Origin: Chlorobium sp. N1
GTDB taxonomy: Bacteria; Bacteroidota; Chlorobiia; Chlorobiales; Chlorobiaceae
Length of the DNA stretch: 64,000 nucleotides
Assembly (NCBI RefSeq): GCF_004332115.1
Contig: NZ_SJPA01000001.1
Location: forward strand, 558,001 to 622,000
Direction of reading: 5' to 3'
The notes beneath the pieces are model-generated. The model saw nothing but the letters and a program-made list of their open reading frames with translations. It did not search any database and was not told the origin of the DNA. Made by a program: the position numbers and the translations under genes. Below, one piece after another: positions 63,736 to 64,000 of this stretch; the first letter of the stretch is position 1; each line of letters starts with the position of its first letter.

Positions 63736-64000
63736 ATGAACAGCCATCCGACCACCGCCAGGGGCGCCACCCTGCAACGCGCCGCACTCCTTCTCCTCCT
63801 TGCCCTCACCGCTGCCGTGCCGGCCATGGCCGGGGAACTTCGGCTCAGCGTCGCCGCAAGCCTGAAAGACGCGGTCGGCGAACTGAGCGCGAACTACACG
63901 AAAAAGCATCCGGAGACCACCTTCAGGAACAACTTCGCCGCCTCCGGGGCACTCGCCGGCCAGATCCACAACGGAGCACCGGCGGACATCTACATTTCGG
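63736..64000 (+). CDS. modA: molybdate ABC transporter substrate-binding protein (second copy, 3' end outside window)
   Basis: The first 88 residues of another ModA. The signal peptide is near residues 12-32 (ending AVPAMA), then ELRLSVAASLKDAVGELSANY and NFAASGALAGQIHNGAPADIYIS. Both oxyanion-binding Ser residues are present (Ser42, Ser70), unlike the preceding copy. The window cuts it; modB and modC probably follow. It shares clear similarity with the first copy over the same stretch, which marks a tandem duplication. Confidence 0.93.
   Translation, partial: MNSHPTTARGATLQRAALLLLLALTAAVPAMAGELRLSVAASLKDAVGELSANYTKKHPETTFRNNFAASGALAGQIHNGAPADIYIS

Overview
The window reads as chromosomal DNA of a green sulfur bacterium (Chlorobiaceae). 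It is GC-rich and densely coded on both strands. The main clues are a CruA-type lycopene cyclase, a carbamoyl-phosphate synthase large subunit encoded as a separate N-terminal half, a class I hybrid cluster protein, pyruvate phosphate dikinase and a UpxY-type NusG paralog. No photosystem or bacteriochlorophyll gene lies inside the window, so the assignment to family is an inference. No rRNA, tRNA, CRISPR array or intact mobile element was recognised. The only foreign-looking remnant is a decayed mobile mystery protein A/B pair (mmyA-mmyB) near 16.1-16.5 kb.

Layout. 0-4.4 kb: end of rpe, then trpC, split carB, a JAMM metalloprotease and purD (biosynthesis). 4.5-9.5 kb: a DUF374 acyltransferase with lpxK (lipid A), an isochorismatase-like hydrolase, an isoprenylcysteine-methyltransferase-like membrane protein, a FISUMP-type lipoprotein, elbB and an orphan ABC permease. 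9.6-16 kb: ppdK, uvrA and a PPC-domain protein. 16.5-22 kb: a Nudix hydrolase overlapping a NusG paralog, ydcF overlapping recQ, and a large radical SAM protein. 22.3-25.7 kb: an Rrf2 regulator - ferredoxin - TPR - hcp operon with a palindrome in front, which looks like a nitrosative-stress unit. 25.9-29.2 kb: a methyltransferase, a haem-binding protein, an M50 protease and folP. 29.3-35.5 kb: smc, a HAD hydrolase, nusB, a phosphoesterase and nth in one closely spaced series. 35.5-41.3 kb: a hypothetical, fused pabBC, ppx, a polyprenol-kinase-like protein and Sua5. 41.3-46.2 kb: a helix-hairpin-helix/outer-membrane-barrel protein, rluB, scpB, hisA and hisH. 46.4-53.4 kb: nfnA/nfnB, an AEC transporter, an HlyD-type adaptor, hisI, ubiE and a porin. 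53.5-58.5 kb: the series lolD-cruA-ligA-LOG. 58.5-61.8 kb: an arsenic operon (arsR, thioredoxin-like protein, permease, arsC, ACR3). 62.1-64 kb: modD followed by two tandem modA genes, the second cut by the window end.

The most informative DNA is the intergenic region between arsR and modD. It holds a perfect 20-bp ArsR-type inverted repeat on the arsR side, a second, similar copy downstream of arsR in front of the thioredoxin gene, a Crp-type palindrome, and an inverted repeat with the spacing and sequence of a ModE operator on the modD side. From sequence alone, this predicts metalloid control of one operon and molybdate control of the other from back-to-back promoters. Gene calls rest on recognised motifs and family resemblance read by eye. 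Start codons were chosen by family length, ribosome-binding sites and overlaps with neighbours, and several remain open, as stated in the entries.
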